NCBI GenBank assembly: GCA_029939965.1
Contig: JAOZRY010000049.1
Location: 1-12,907, forward strand
Source of the DNA: Bacteroidales bacterium
GTDB lineage: Bacteria > Bacteroidota > Bacteroidia > Bacteroidales > 4484-276
Length of the DNA: 12,907 nucleotides
Reading direction: 5' to 3'
In this document: one piece after another, positions 1 through 9,039 of the stretch
How positions within the stretch are numbered: the stretch's first letter is position 1
Layout of the letters: each line of letters opens with the position of its first letter
Position numbers and translations under genes: made by a program
The notes under the pieces: model-generated
Databases searched by the model: none
What the model was told of the DNA's origin: nothing
The model's input: only the letters and a program-made list of their open reading frames with translations

Positions 1-208
1 AAATCTTTCGGAAGCCTCTGTTTGTATTTATTCTTTTACAGGAAAACAAATTGGCCATATCAATACAGGCAGTCAAAAATCGGGTTGGAATTTATGCACC
101 TGGAAACCAGCTGACATTGGCCGGACAGAATTGCCGGAAGGAATTTATTTTATCCTTCTGAAACAGGGAAGTGAAACGACTGTGAAAAAAATGATTTACT
201 TAAAATAA
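1..208 (+). CDS. 3' end of a T9SS cargo protein (type A sorting domain)
   Basis: Only the last 68 codons are present, read in the frame starting at base 2 and ending at TAA 206-208; the rest lies outside the window. The fragment has the usual T9SS type A C-terminal domain pattern: a strand carrying I-Y-S-F-T-G-K, a Trp-containing turn, then L-P-E-G-I-Y-F-I-L-L-K and a final basic V-K-K-M-I-Y-L-K. In that family the domain directs a protein, after Sec export, through the SprA channel to the cell surface, where it is usually removed or exchanged for a lipopolysaccharide anchor. The function of the missing N-terminal part cannot be told. The next gene starts 22 bases later on the same strand and also encodes a sorting domain, so the two may be co-transcribed. 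The domain call is fairly sure; everything else is unknown. Confidence 0.8.
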   Translation, partial: NLSEASVCIYSFTGKQIGHINTGSQKSGWNLCTWKPADIGRTELPEGIYFILLKQGSETTVKKMIYLK

Positions 209-230
209 TTAACATTTAAATTCTATTATC

Positions 231-1451
231 ATGAAAAAATTCATTCTTATTCTCGTCCTGTTTTTTACTCTACAGCAAAGTTTTTCCTATACATGGGAAA
301 GCTATGGGCCGGATTCCATACAGGCAATTAATGTTTGCTTTTTTAACACTCCGTATAGTATTATTTGTTCAACTATTGGGATGTACCTTGTTAACGGATA
401 CCAGGGTGGAGTGCTGGAATACTTTTCTTATCCTGCCAAAGATGCTGCTAAACTGAACGATAGTACAATACTATTTGTCGCAGGTGATGGTAGCTATTCC
501 GACGGCATTTATAGTTTAAATGTACAAACATACCAGGTAGAGGTTATCGAATATTGTATCGAACCTTGTTTCATTAAATATTATGAAGAAAGTGGGGTTT
601 ATTATGTCGGCTATTTAACAGGTTTATTAAAATCGGAAGATGGGTTAAACTGGTCGGAAGTAACCCATTTTGTCGGGCATAATTGTGTTGATATGGAGTT
701 CTTTAACCAACATATTGTGGTTAATGTAAGTATGGCACTAACACATTTTTATTTATCGGGCAACAGTGGTGCCAATTGGTTTGAAGGCTCAACTAACCCC
801 GGATGGATTACTGATATGGCATTTAATAGTCAGGGTGAACTTTATGGCATTTTCCCCGATAATTCTTATTCTTCAGGGTTATGGTATTCTGTTGACTACG
901 GTGATAACTGGGAGGTTGAGTTTTATTCGGGTAATATGACTGCTTTATACTTTCATAACGAAGATAAAATATTTGTGGGCTGGCATCCACCTGCAAAAGA
1001 GTACGAAGGAATAGCCATTTATAATTTACAAAATCAAGAATTCACATATTTAAACGAAGGACTGCCAAATACAAACATTAATAAAATAGTATCCTTACCT
1101 TTGATAGGCGGACATATTGCATATTGTTGTACCGACAGCGGAGTTTACTACTGTGATAATTATGCCGTAGGGATCGATGAAAATTTAACCGGAAACAAAA
1201 TATCCATATTCCCTAATCCTGTTACTGAAAATACAACTATAAACATAACTCTATACGGATCGGGTTCTATTGATAATGCCATTTTAGTTTATAATAATCG
1301 TGGAGTACAGGTTGATGAGATAAAATTTAGAAACAATTCACCGCAGGGGAGGGAAGTAAAATGGAATAAAGGGGGTTTACCTGCCGGGATTTATTATCTG
1401 GCAATAGAAACCAAAAATGGCAGGTGGGCAAAAAAGTTTATCCTCCGGTAA
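231..1451 (+). CDS. Secreted Asp-box beta-propeller protein with T9SS type A sorting domain
   Basis: A 406-residue protein. Residues 1-19 form a typical Sec signal peptide (M-K-K, a Leu/Phe/Ile-rich core, cut near S-F-S). Residues 20-315 look like a beta-propeller. There are three Asp-box-like motifs: S-E-D-G-L-N-W (135-141), S-G-N-S-G-A-N-W (176-183) and the canonical S-V-D-Y-G-D-N-W (220-227), with many short aromatic strands between them. Such motifs occur in sialidases and in many non-enzymatic propellers; no catalytic set is visible, so no enzyme function is claimed. Residues 324-406 are a T9SS type A sorting domain, opening with I-S-I-F-P-N-P-V and ending L-P-A-G-I-Y-Y-L-A-I-E and a basic K-K-F-I-L-R tail. 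The product is therefore expected on the cell surface or outside. ATG 231 is the only start giving a signal peptide; no Shine-Dalgarno is seen, which is normal for Bacteroidota. It converges with sprA, and I see no convincing terminator in the 178 bases between them. Confidence 0.88.
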   Translation: MKKFILILVLFFTLQQSFSYTWESYGPDSIQAINVCFFNTPYSIICSTIGMYLVNGYQGGVLEYFSYPAKDAAKLNDSTILFVAGDGSYSDGIYSLNVQTYQVEVIEYCIEPCFIKYYEESGVYYVGYLTGLLKSEDGLNWSEVTHFVGHNCVDMEFFNQHIVVNVSMALTHFYLSGNSGANWFEGSTNPGWITDMAFNSQGELYGIFPDNSYSSGLWYSVDYGDNWEVEFYSGNMTALYFHNEDKIFVGWHPPAKEYEGIAIYNLQNQEFTYLNEGLPNTNINKIVSLPLIGGHIAYCCTDSGVYYCDNYAVGIDENLTGNKISIFPNPVTENTTINITLYGSGSIDNAILVYNNRGVQVDEIKFRNNSPQGREVKWNKGGLPAGIYYLAIETKNGRWAKKFILR

Positions 1452-1629
1452 TTGGTTTGGTGTAAAAAGCAAATATTTTAACAATCAAACCTGCCATTCC
1501 TGGTGATCGGTACAATTTTTCCATGATTGATTTTTTTGGGGATAAGGTTGTCGATACTGATAGTAAATCCGGAAGTTTGAAAGTTAACACAGCATTATTG
1601 TCAAACGGAAATTGTTTTTGAGTAAGACC

Positions 1630-4600
1630 TTATTGTGCCAAAGTAAATCTTAAACTAATGCCGCCATTGGTGGTAGAATTTCGATATTGCGATGAAACAT
1701 AAGGATTGTTGATAACCTTATCGAAGAATATACGAATATTCATGCGTTGGTTTACCATATAATCGGCTGAGGTATTTATAGAAATTATCTGCTGGCCGGT
1801 TGAAATCTGATTTATATCTTCATCAATCCGGCGTAGGATTGTTTTGTTGGTGCGGATTGAAAAGTCGGCTCGTATATTAAGGTCGCTTTTCACATTTTGA
1901 CGGCCACCACCACCACCCATCGTTTTAATGGCAAATTTTACATCTTTAAACCTATATCCAAGTCCAATAATAAATTCCTTACTGTTTACCTCGGTAAGCT
2001 GATTATTCACAAAACTCATCGAAAGGTTTCTTGACTTTTTAATTTCGAACTTGGTCATCAGGCTGTTTATCCAAGTCATGTCGAAAGTAATTAGCGGGCT
2101 AAACTGCTCAATAATACTTACCTGCTGTATCTGATACTGAGAAACATAATTATCGTTACTGGGATATTGGGCGGCGGGAAAATCATTTATTTCAAGGTAA
2201 TCAATAACACTCTGAAACGATCCGATTGAATAAGTACTTCGGTATCCATGCGTAATGGTGAGGTTTCTCAGGAATTTCTTAAAAGGCTCGATGCGTGAAA
2301 GGCCATTATAGGTTATGCGCCAGTTTAAAGCGGGTATTTTTGGCATCGGATTCAAATTGTACGATCCTGGTGATGTACCTGTATAAGCTGAAAGGAATGA
2401 ATACAAAAGAACATCTTGCTGAGTAGAATTGTAGCCTTCGGGAAAATAGTCTCCGGCAATAGAATCGAACAAATAGTTACCACTAAAATTTGGGTTTTCA
2501 TCTGCAAGCCTGTTCGCAATTTCGAGCCTGGATTTTTTTAAATTTTCGAAGTTTGGATTTTTATCCTGATCATTATCTTTGGTCCAGGCTGTTGACCAGG
2601 TAAATACAGAAATGCTGAAACTACCCTGTTCGACCGGCGAAAAAGTACTAAAATCCCCATTTGCATCCGCCTTAAAATACTCCTGATGGTTCAGGCTAAA
2701 AGTTCTATCGGCAGTAAGCTCAATCTTAAAATCTTTAAAAGGTTCTATAGTTCCCCTAAAATTAATCTGTTCGTTAAACTTGGTAGCATAAGCAGTATTG
2801 AGCAATGTATCGGAAGTAATCCATCCATTACGAACAGCATCACCACGTATATCGCGCTGGCCACCAAAAGCAAACTCCAATCCAGGCGCATTCTGCGACC
2901 AGTTGTTCCCTACATACCCTGCTTCGGGAATAAATCCGGGAAGGTAAGTACCATTGCCCTGACTATATGAAAGTGATGCACGTTTAAAACTCATCATCAA
3001 CTTTAGTATTCCATTACCCACAATCTTAAAATAATTCTTCTTTTCTTTTACAGTATCATTTGCTTTTTCTTCCTCTGGTTTTCGTTGTGGTGGCCGTGGT
3101 GTTTGCCTTCGTCCACGGGTATTGTTTCCTTTATTTACCTTTTCAAGAAACGGTAATTTATTGTACAATCTGTCGAGGGTTAAATTACCATTAAGCTGTA
3201 TTGTATTGGAGTTTTCGATTTGATTCCCCAATCGTTCCTGCAACGAAATTGGTGAAGCTTGCCATTTATAATTTGTTTGATAACGCGCTGTAGCACTTAC
3301 CCAGTCGAGCAGTGGAAATTTATTGATGGGTATGGTATAGTTTACGCCAAGGTTATGCATATACGTATTTTTGGTTCCCAAATCTAATATTTGATCCCTT
3401 ATCTGAGCCTTCTTAATATCATAATCCGGGTCATCTTGTTCGAGCGAACCTGGCAATTCATTAATATAAGCCATAATGTTGGCTTTGTAATCGAGCCTTA
3501 GCGAGGAGGCCAAATCCCATCGCAGGTCATAATTTCTCGACCAATCCCATTTTTTAAAATAGGTTGGTTCTATCAAAACCTGATACTGACTTTTGTTTCT
3601 TAATAATCGCTTGCTGTATTCGCGATTCATATCAGTACGGAAAGAAAATAATTTTGGCAATAAATAGAAATTAAAATCTCTAATCAGGGCAAACGCCTTC
3701 CCTTTAAATATCTTTGATCTGGTAAAAGGTTTTATATTTTTGGGGTTATTATTAAAATTATACCCCACACCTCCCTGGTACTGCTGCTTCTGATCATATT
3801 CTATATCAACATTCCGGGCAAACATTTCGGTATATGAGAATGTAAAGTCTAAATTTTCGACATCGTAAAAATGGCTTTTTGAAGATGCCCCCATTTTATC
3901 TTTCCTAACATTTACAAAGTTGATATTCTTACGCATTACGAAATCTTCATTAAGAGACCGGATCGAATCCTGATCGGCAGGATTATATGTTTCCAAATCG
4001 TCTTTGAGAATAATATCAGGATCGAGAAGGTTATATTTTGGTGAAAGCCTTGATTCGGAATAGTCGAAGTGCATCGGCAATCTAATTCCCCATTTTTCAG
4101 GAAAGAATTTACCAAGCTCAAGATTGGTAGAAACATCAAAATTCCGTGTAAATTCCTGCGCACGTTCGGTAATTTTCTTTTCGATACTTCCATACCCCGG
4201 AGTACTATACAAACCTGATACTGTAAAATTACCGAGGTCGGCAAGGTCGGTTCTAAAACGTGCGGTGGCAGCAAGCCCTCCTTCGTTATTAAAATCGGTG
4301 AGACGAAGTTCATTAACCCAGATTTCAGCACACTTACTCAACCCATCATCATTACTGGTCATCGAAGTTTTCTTCGGATTTCTTACACCAATCATAATGG
4401 CTTTAACATCGCTGATACTTGGGCTACCCAATACCGTAACTTTATTTGGCCCGTCGTAAGCAAAATATGGCATTGTAAAAGTTACTCCTGATCCGGTTGA
4501 TCTCATTTCAACATTACGTTGCAATTTAAAATTAACCAATCTCTTCAGGTCGATATCAAAATTGTTTTCCGTGGGCCAGATAGCCTCAGGGTCGGAGGAT

Positions 4601-7600
4601 GATGTACCCCAGGGAGTAAATGTTAGTGGTATTTCGTATTCGTAATAGTTCTCGGTAAGGTCGGCACCCATTCGTATAAAAACAGTAAGATCACCATACT
4701 CCAGGTCCTGATTTTCGAGTAACTTTTCGGCATGAACAAACATTTCAAGATTGCCATACTGCCTCAGATCAAAATCGGTAGTTTTGTACGCTCCACGGGC
4801 ATCACCATCAATAAGATTGCAAACCCTGAGTACCATCGATTGCTCGTTGAGCTGCTGTAGGTTTGTGGTTCCAAGGTTTATTTCTCTATCAATTCCGGGG
4901 GGAATAACGTAAGGAATTGGCGTACGACGGCCATTCTCTTCTATGTTTACCGAAAGAATATCAAATGACGTTTCACTTTGGATGTCGTTAGGAATGTATT
5001 CGCCGGGCGAGAGCAAATCATAGCGGTATCTTCTCCATTCTCCACGCACCAGCTCAAGCGTAGCAAATCTCAAAACCGTGGGTTCCTCAAATCCTTTCAT
5101 AAACATCCTCATAAACCGGATGGATTGAAAATCCTGAATTCCACCCACAATCCTTGAAGGATCGCGAACAGGGATTTTAAACTGATACCATTTTACTTCG
5201 CCTATTTGTCCGTTTGGCAATCTAATTCCCTGTGCATCATGAATATCAGTAATATAGTTTTGCCCAACGGTCATGCTATTGGGTTCAAGCGATAACTGGT
5301 ATTGAAAATATCTTTCAGTTTCACTCAGTGTATTATCACGATTTATATCTTCAACATCAGGTATAGAAGTAGCTGAAGTAGGGTAAGCTTCGGGATTCTG
5401 AGCGTCGGTGGGAGAGTTTCCTTCGGTACCGTTATAGGCTTTGTAACGTTCAAGAATACTGGAATATGTTACATCGTTATCGTAATCGGTACCCCTGAAA
5501 TAATGATAATTATCTTTGGAGGGGTCACCAATTGCATTTTGAAAAGCTGCAGAGGAAGTGCCATATAAATTCTGAATCTTTTCGAGATAATCAACTGCAT
5601 GAAAAGTTAATTCGTCTTGATCTATCAACCCATCAAAACCGACATCCTGATATTGCCGCGACCCGCCTTCATTACTAAAATTATCGACCAAAGCCTGCAG
5701 GGTTGGCACACGCCCCCAAATTGTTGTATCTACATTTTCCGCAATTTCAGTTGTTGGCAGCCCATTTTCAAAAGCCTTTCTCGAATCTCTTAAAATATCC
5801 TCAGAAATATCACCAAGGTTAAAAAATAATTCTCCACCCGTATTCAGCCCGTTTGTAAAAGGATCCATCATCCAAAACTCGATATACTCTACATTTGTAG
5901 CATCAAAATTTGTGGATTCGATTTTGCGCATTACTCCACCCCAACGTGTTTCGGGATTCATTAAGTTTCCATCTTCATCAATACCGGCCGAAATTCCCGG
6001 CAAACCATCAACATCAAAATTATATTCTCCTCGCTCAGATGGGTAATACGCAAGGTTTAAAATCGGAATATTGGTAGGAATCCCATTGGGAACATCCTTA
6101 TTTGGGAATACTTCCGTTTCGAGTACTTGCCTGACCAAATTATTAGAAAGCTCATTTAAATCGATATTAGGCGGCCTGAGGTTTCCGGTTTGGTCATAAA
6201 AAAGCGGATCGATAATATACCAGGCAAGCTTGGCCCGATTGTAACCATAAGCCAGTCCTGAACCGGTTCCTGCTTCCGGAAACATCCCGGCACTTGTTTG
6301 TTTTTGGGGTGTACTGGCCAGATTCCAGAAAGCCGTATTCTTTAGATCGATGGTTGACTTGCTACCTTCAAAATCATCAATATACGATGTTCCGGTTTTA
6401 CCGATAGCTTTGGCATGCCCGGGGATAAAATGTGCAAATTCACCATCAATACTTACACGCGATTCTTGTTTTGTTCGGATAAATGGAAGTGCATCAACCA
6501 TTTTGGTAATGAATCTTGACTTTGTTTGATAGGCAAAATCCATTCCCCATATTGTATTAGAAATAGGATCATCGCCATAATTAACTTTTTGTGTAAGCGG
6601 CCTTTCGGTAAGATTGAGGATAGTACCACCAATATTAAAATCTTCGCTAACACGATAATCAATATGTGTTCCCATAAGTCGCTTTGTTTGGATGTTAAAA
6701 AACGACTGACTTTCGAGCGAAATATTAATAGGTGTTCCTGAATTTAATACTCCTTCGTTGATGATATTTACCCGGCCTAAAGTATAATCAACAGTATAAT
6801 CCACATTTTCGACCAACGGAACACCACCGGCAGTAACATTTACTGAACCCTGGGGTACGTTTAATGCATTCAGCGAAATTTCGGAACCTGAAGATGATTT
6901 ATAGAAACCATCAAGAATAAATTTGTTCTTTTCGGGATATTGCTGTGCTCCGTTTTTTGTAAGCGAATAAAGGGAATCATACACATATCTTTCGGCAATT
7001 TCATCATTACCGATTTTGGATCGCAGGTAACTTCCAAATGGCTGCAAACAGGTAAAGTAAATCCGCCCGTTAGAAGACTGCACGGTACCACCATTGGTGC
7101 CAGCTCCATCAATAAAGTCGAAAATACCATCGTGAGGAGGATTTAATTGTGGATCAAGATTATCAAAATTAAGAACCCTAATTAGCGGAACACCACTGGC
7201 CTGACCTGCATCGGTAAGATAACTTGTGGGAACACCATTATCATTACCAGAATACAAAATATTAAGAATAAAATCTTCCTTTTGTACCTGATAAGCTCCA
7301 ATGGCATAAACGTTTTTCATCATCAAATCCCAAAGTGGAACCCTGGTATTCAGGGTTGTGCTCTTCATTAATTTAACAATTAGGTTGTTTGGAGAATTTA
7401 TCCCCTCATCCGAAAATTCACCTACCTGAAAAACAGTGGTATCACCAATTACATTATATTGATAAGCAACCGCCAGCATCTGATCGGAGTTGAGGGTGGT
7501 ATTAAGCGAAATGAATCCCAATTTACTATTAAATGAAAATTCGTTCTGGTTAAGCTTCCTTGCACTCTCAACCTTTACAAAATCAATACCCGAGTTAAAC

Positions 7601-8874
7601 ATAAACGGAGGCCCTTCAAGTAAGGTTGATACAGTATTAATATCCCGAACACTCCCTTCGTACTGAAGCAACTGTTCCATTAAATTATTCGACCTGTAGC
7701 CATCAGGAAATGAACTTGTTCCGGGTGTAATATTTGAATTATACGGATCGCGTTCACCCAAATCCTGAAAGGCAACAATGTTCCTGTTTTGGGTAACGGC
7801 GGCACCTATATTTGTAACCCATACTTCAATCTTAGTAATGTTAACATTTGATCTGATTATTGGAAGTTCTACTAATGCACTATCGTAATTGTTTACAAAA
7901 TATTGGGCAAGCAGGAAGTGTTTATTCTCTTCATATTGATCGGCCTGCAAGCTAAACGAATTTGTTTGACCTCCACCCTGAACAGTAATATTTGAAGTCT
8001 CGCTCTTTTGTTCTGAATAAACTGCTGTAACCGTAGCACGACCAAATTTCAACTGGGTTTTTATTCCAAATAGTGCCTGGCTACCGGTAATAAGAGTACT
8101 ATTTAATGGTAATGTAACGTTTCCGGCTTCTATCAACTGGATGATCTCATCCTCTTTACCTTCATATTTCAGGTTCAGTTTGTTCTCAAATTCAAAGGTA
8201 GCTTCTGTATTATAGTTAGTCTGGAACTCAATTTTATCGCCAATTTTGGCAAGCACACTCATTTGAATATTTTGCTGGAAATCGAAATTTACAACATTTC
8301 TTTGACGAACATTTAATGTTGGGTCATCGCGCCGGTTGGCCAAAATCCCAAATGTTAGTTCCGCCGATCCCTGCGGACGAATATCGATTGTGTTTGATCC
8401 AAAGATTCTTTCGAAAGCTTCACCCCCAATATAAATTTGCGGAATAATCCCATCGCCTGTAGCATTTGCACCTGAAGCTCCTGCACGTTCTTTCCAGTAT
8501 TGATTAATCGATCGATCCAGGTCAAATTCAAGGTATTCATCCAGCGACATGGAGTATGGAGGCCGGTAATCGAAGGTGCCAACTTTCTTTTTCAGGATGT
8601 ATTCATTTGTCTCCGGATCGTATTCAACCTCCTCTTGAATGTTGGCAGGGTCTTTAAAGAAAAGTGGTGATTGCTGTGTTTGTTGTGAGGCATCCCGGCT
8701 ATTATCATTAAAGGGATAAATAAGTTGAATAGTATCGCCGACATTTGTACTGTCGGGGGGTGCGAATAAAATAGCACCGGATTGTCGAATTTCGGGCGGA
8801 TTACCAAAACCGGCGAGAAATAAAATTATAAATAATAAAAAGGAAATTAAATATGTAATTCTTTTTCTCAACAA
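1630..8874 (-). CDS. sprA: SprA (Sov) outer-membrane translocon of the type IX secretion system
   Basis: A 2414-residue protein, close to the roughly 2400 residues I recall for Flavobacterium johnsoniae SprA. SprA is the very large single-chain beta-barrel through which T9SS cargo crosses the outer membrane; in gliding species it also serves export of adhesins. An N-terminal hydrophobic stretch (about residues 7-24) is the signal peptide and is followed by G-N-P-P-E-I-R-Q. Family landmarks include S-Y-I-D-D-F-E-G-S-K near residue 829, the R-W-G-G-V-M-R-K segment followed by Y-I-E-F-W-M-M-D-P-F, a Gly5 run after Met 2319, and a final barrel strand ending G-I-S-L-R-F-T-L-A-Q. A basic/Pro-rich then acidic stretch at about residues 1912-1945 is probably a loop. 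The start is unusual: the in-frame codons upstream of 8874 run to a stop at 8914-8916 without ATG or GTG, so initiation must be at TTG 8874 or the adjacent TTG 8871. The next in-frame Met is near residue 108 and would lose the signal peptide. No frameshift is seen. It follows ruvA after 165 bases with a terminator between them, so it probably has its own promoter. Confidence 0.96.
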   Translation of the reverse strand: MLRKRITYLISFLLFIILFLAGFGNPPEIRQSGAILFAPPDSTNVGDTIQLIYPFNDNSRDASQQTQQSPLFFKDPANIQEEVEYDPETNEYILKKKVGTFDYRPPYSMSLDEYLEFDLDRSINQYWKERAGASGANATGDGIIPQIYIGGEAFERIFGSNTIDIRPQGSAELTFGILANRRDDPTLNVRQRNVVNFDFQQNIQMSVLAKIGDKIEFQTNYNTEATFEFENKLNLKYEGKEDEIIQLIEAGNVTLPLNSTLITGSQALFGIKTQLKFGRATVTAVYSEQKSETSNITVQGGGQTNSFSLQADQYEENKHFLLAQYFVNNYDSALVELPIIRSNVNITKIEVWVTNIGAAVTQNRNIVAFQDLGERDPYNSNITPGTSSFPDGYRSNNLMEQLLQYEGSVRDINTVSTLLEGPPFMFNSGIDFVKVESARKLNQNEFSFNSKLGFISLNTTLNSDQMLAVAYQYNVIGDTTVFQVGEFSDEGINSPNNLIVKLMKSTTLNTRVPLWDLMMKNVYAIGAYQVQKEDFILNILYSGNDNGVPTSYLTDAGQASGVPLIRVLNFDNLDPQLNPPHDGIFDFIDGAGTNGGTVQSSNGRIYFTCLQPFGSYLRSKIGNDEIAERYVYDSLYSLTKNGAQQYPEKNKFILDGFYKSSSGSEISLNALNVPQGSVNVTAGGVPLVENVDYTVDYTLGRVNIINEGVLNSGTPINISLESQSFFNIQTKRLMGTHIDYRVSEDFNIGGTILNLTERPLTQKVNYGDDPISNTIWGMDFAYQTKSRFITKMVDALPFIRTKQESRVSIDGEFAHFIPGHAKAIGKTGTSYIDDFEGSKSTIDLKNTAFWNLASTPQKQTSAGMFPEAGTGSGLAYGYNRAKLAWYIIDPLFYDQTGNLRPPNIDLNELSNNLVRQVLETEVFPNKDVPNGIPTNIPILNLAYYPSERGEYNFDVDGLPGISAGIDEDGNLMNPETRWGGVMRKIESTNFDATNVEYIEFWMMDPFTNGLNTGGELFFNLGDISEDILRDSRKAFENGLPTTEIAENVDTTIWGRVPTLQALVDNFSNEGGSRQYQDVGFDGLIDQDELTFHAVDYLEKIQNLYGTSSAAFQNAIGDPSKDNYHYFRGTDYDNDVTYSSILERYKAYNGTEGNSPTDAQNPEAYPTSATSIPDVEDINRDNTLSETERYFQYQLSLEPNSMTVGQNYITDIHDAQGIRLPNGQIGEVKWYQFKIPVRDPSRIVGGIQDFQSIRFMRMFMKGFEEPTVLRFATLELVRGEWRRYRYDLLSPGEYIPNDIQSETSFDILSVNIEENGRRTPIPYVIPPGIDREINLGTTNLQQLNEQSMVLRVCNLIDGDARGAYKTTDFDLRQYGNLEMFVHAEKLLENQDLEYGDLTVFIRMGADLTENYYEYEIPLTFTPWGTSSSDPEAIWPTENNFDIDLKRLVNFKLQRNVEMRSTGSGVTFTMPYFAYDGPNKVTVLGSPSISDVKAIMIGVRNPKKTSMTSNDDGLSKCAEIWVNELRLTDFNNEGGLAATARFRTDLADLGNFTVSGLYSTPGYGSIEKKITERAQEFTRNFDVSTNLELGKFFPEKWGIRLPMHFDYSESRLSPKYNLLDPDIILKDDLETYNPADQDSIRSLNEDFVMRKNINFVNVRKDKMGASSKSHFYDVENLDFTFSYTEMFARNVDIEYDQKQQYQGGVGYNFNNNPKNIKPFTRSKIFKGKAFALIRDFNFYLLPKLFSFRTDMNREYSKRLLRNKSQYQVLIEPTYFKKWDWSRNYDLRWDLASSLRLDYKANIMAYINELPGSLEQDDPDYDIKKAQIRDQILDLGTKNTYMHNLGVNYTIPINKFPLLDWVSATARYQTNYKWQASPISLQERLGNQIENSNTIQLNGNLTLDRLYNKLPFLEKVNKGNNTRGRRQTPRPPQRKPEEEKANDTVKEKKNYFKIVGNGILKLMMSFKRASLSYSQGNGTYLPGFIPEAGYVGNNWSQNAPGLEFAFGGQRDIRGDAVRNGWITSDTLLNTAYATKFNEQINFRGTIEPFKDFKIELTADRTFSLNHQEYFKADANGDFSTFSPVEQGSFSISVFTWSTAWTKDNDQDKNPNFENLKKSRLEIANRLADENPNFSGNYLFDSIAGDYFPEGYNSTQQDVLLYSFLSAYTGTSPGSYNLNPMPKIPALNWRITYNGLSRIEPFKKFLRNLTITHGYRSTYSIGSFQSVIDYLEINDFPAAQYPSNDNYVSQYQIQQVSIIEQFSPLITFDMTWINSLMTKFEIKKSRNLSMSFVNNQLTEVNSKEFIIGLGYRFKDVKFAIKTMGGGGGRQNVKSDLNIRADFSIRTNKTILRRIDEDINQISTGQQIISINTSADYMVNQRMNIRIFFDKVINNPYVSSQYRNSTTNGGISLRFTLAQ

Positions 8875-8966
8875 TCGATTCTTAAAATGGTTAGTTACTC
8901 CCTTTTGACCTAATTATGCGTAATGAAACATTGAGTACTATTGATTTCAATCCTGATTCTGATTCC

Positions 8967-9008
8967 AAAAAAATAAGATGAGAAAAACAGTTTTTCCCCA
9001 TCCTTATT
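8967..9008 (-). terminator. Intrinsic terminator between ruvA and sprA
   Basis: On the - strand an A/G-rich arm (9008-8990) pairs with 8988-8972 through an A5/T5 inner stem and an outer AATAAG/CTTATT stem, with two single-base bulges and one G-U pair, and is followed by seven T (8973-8967). It lies just past the ruvA stop and 93 bases before the sprA start, so it should end ruvA transcription. No comparable T-run follows the hairpin on the + strand. Confidence 0.6.
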
Positions 9009-9039
9009 GTGTATTAATTTTCAAAGCTTGATAATTGTC

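Noticed and set aside
1438..1629. About 63 further stop-free codons in the sprA frame after its TAA
   Set aside because: SprA ends naturally at R-F-T-L-A-Q; the extra frame has no start, runs into the opposing gene and shows no known domain.
1452..1629. Search for a bidirectional terminator between the convergent genes
   Set aside because: Only short, poorly paired stems (such as CCATGATTGA and the T7 run near 1531) were found; none is good enough to call.
1900..1925. Short CCACCACCACCACCC run resembling a simple repeat
   Set aside because: It encodes the Gly5 segment after Met 2319 of SprA and needs no other explanation.
2686..2970. Open frames on either strand within sprA (for example 2686-2970 +, 3936-4331 -, 4124-4459 +, 6870-7130 -)
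   Set aside because: All overlap well-conserved SprA coding sequence and have no signal peptide, domain or promoter of their own.
8914..8931. ATG at 8931 on the - strand as an upstream sprA start
   Set aside because: It reads M-F-H-Y-A then TAA at 8914-8916, so it closes before the sprA frame.
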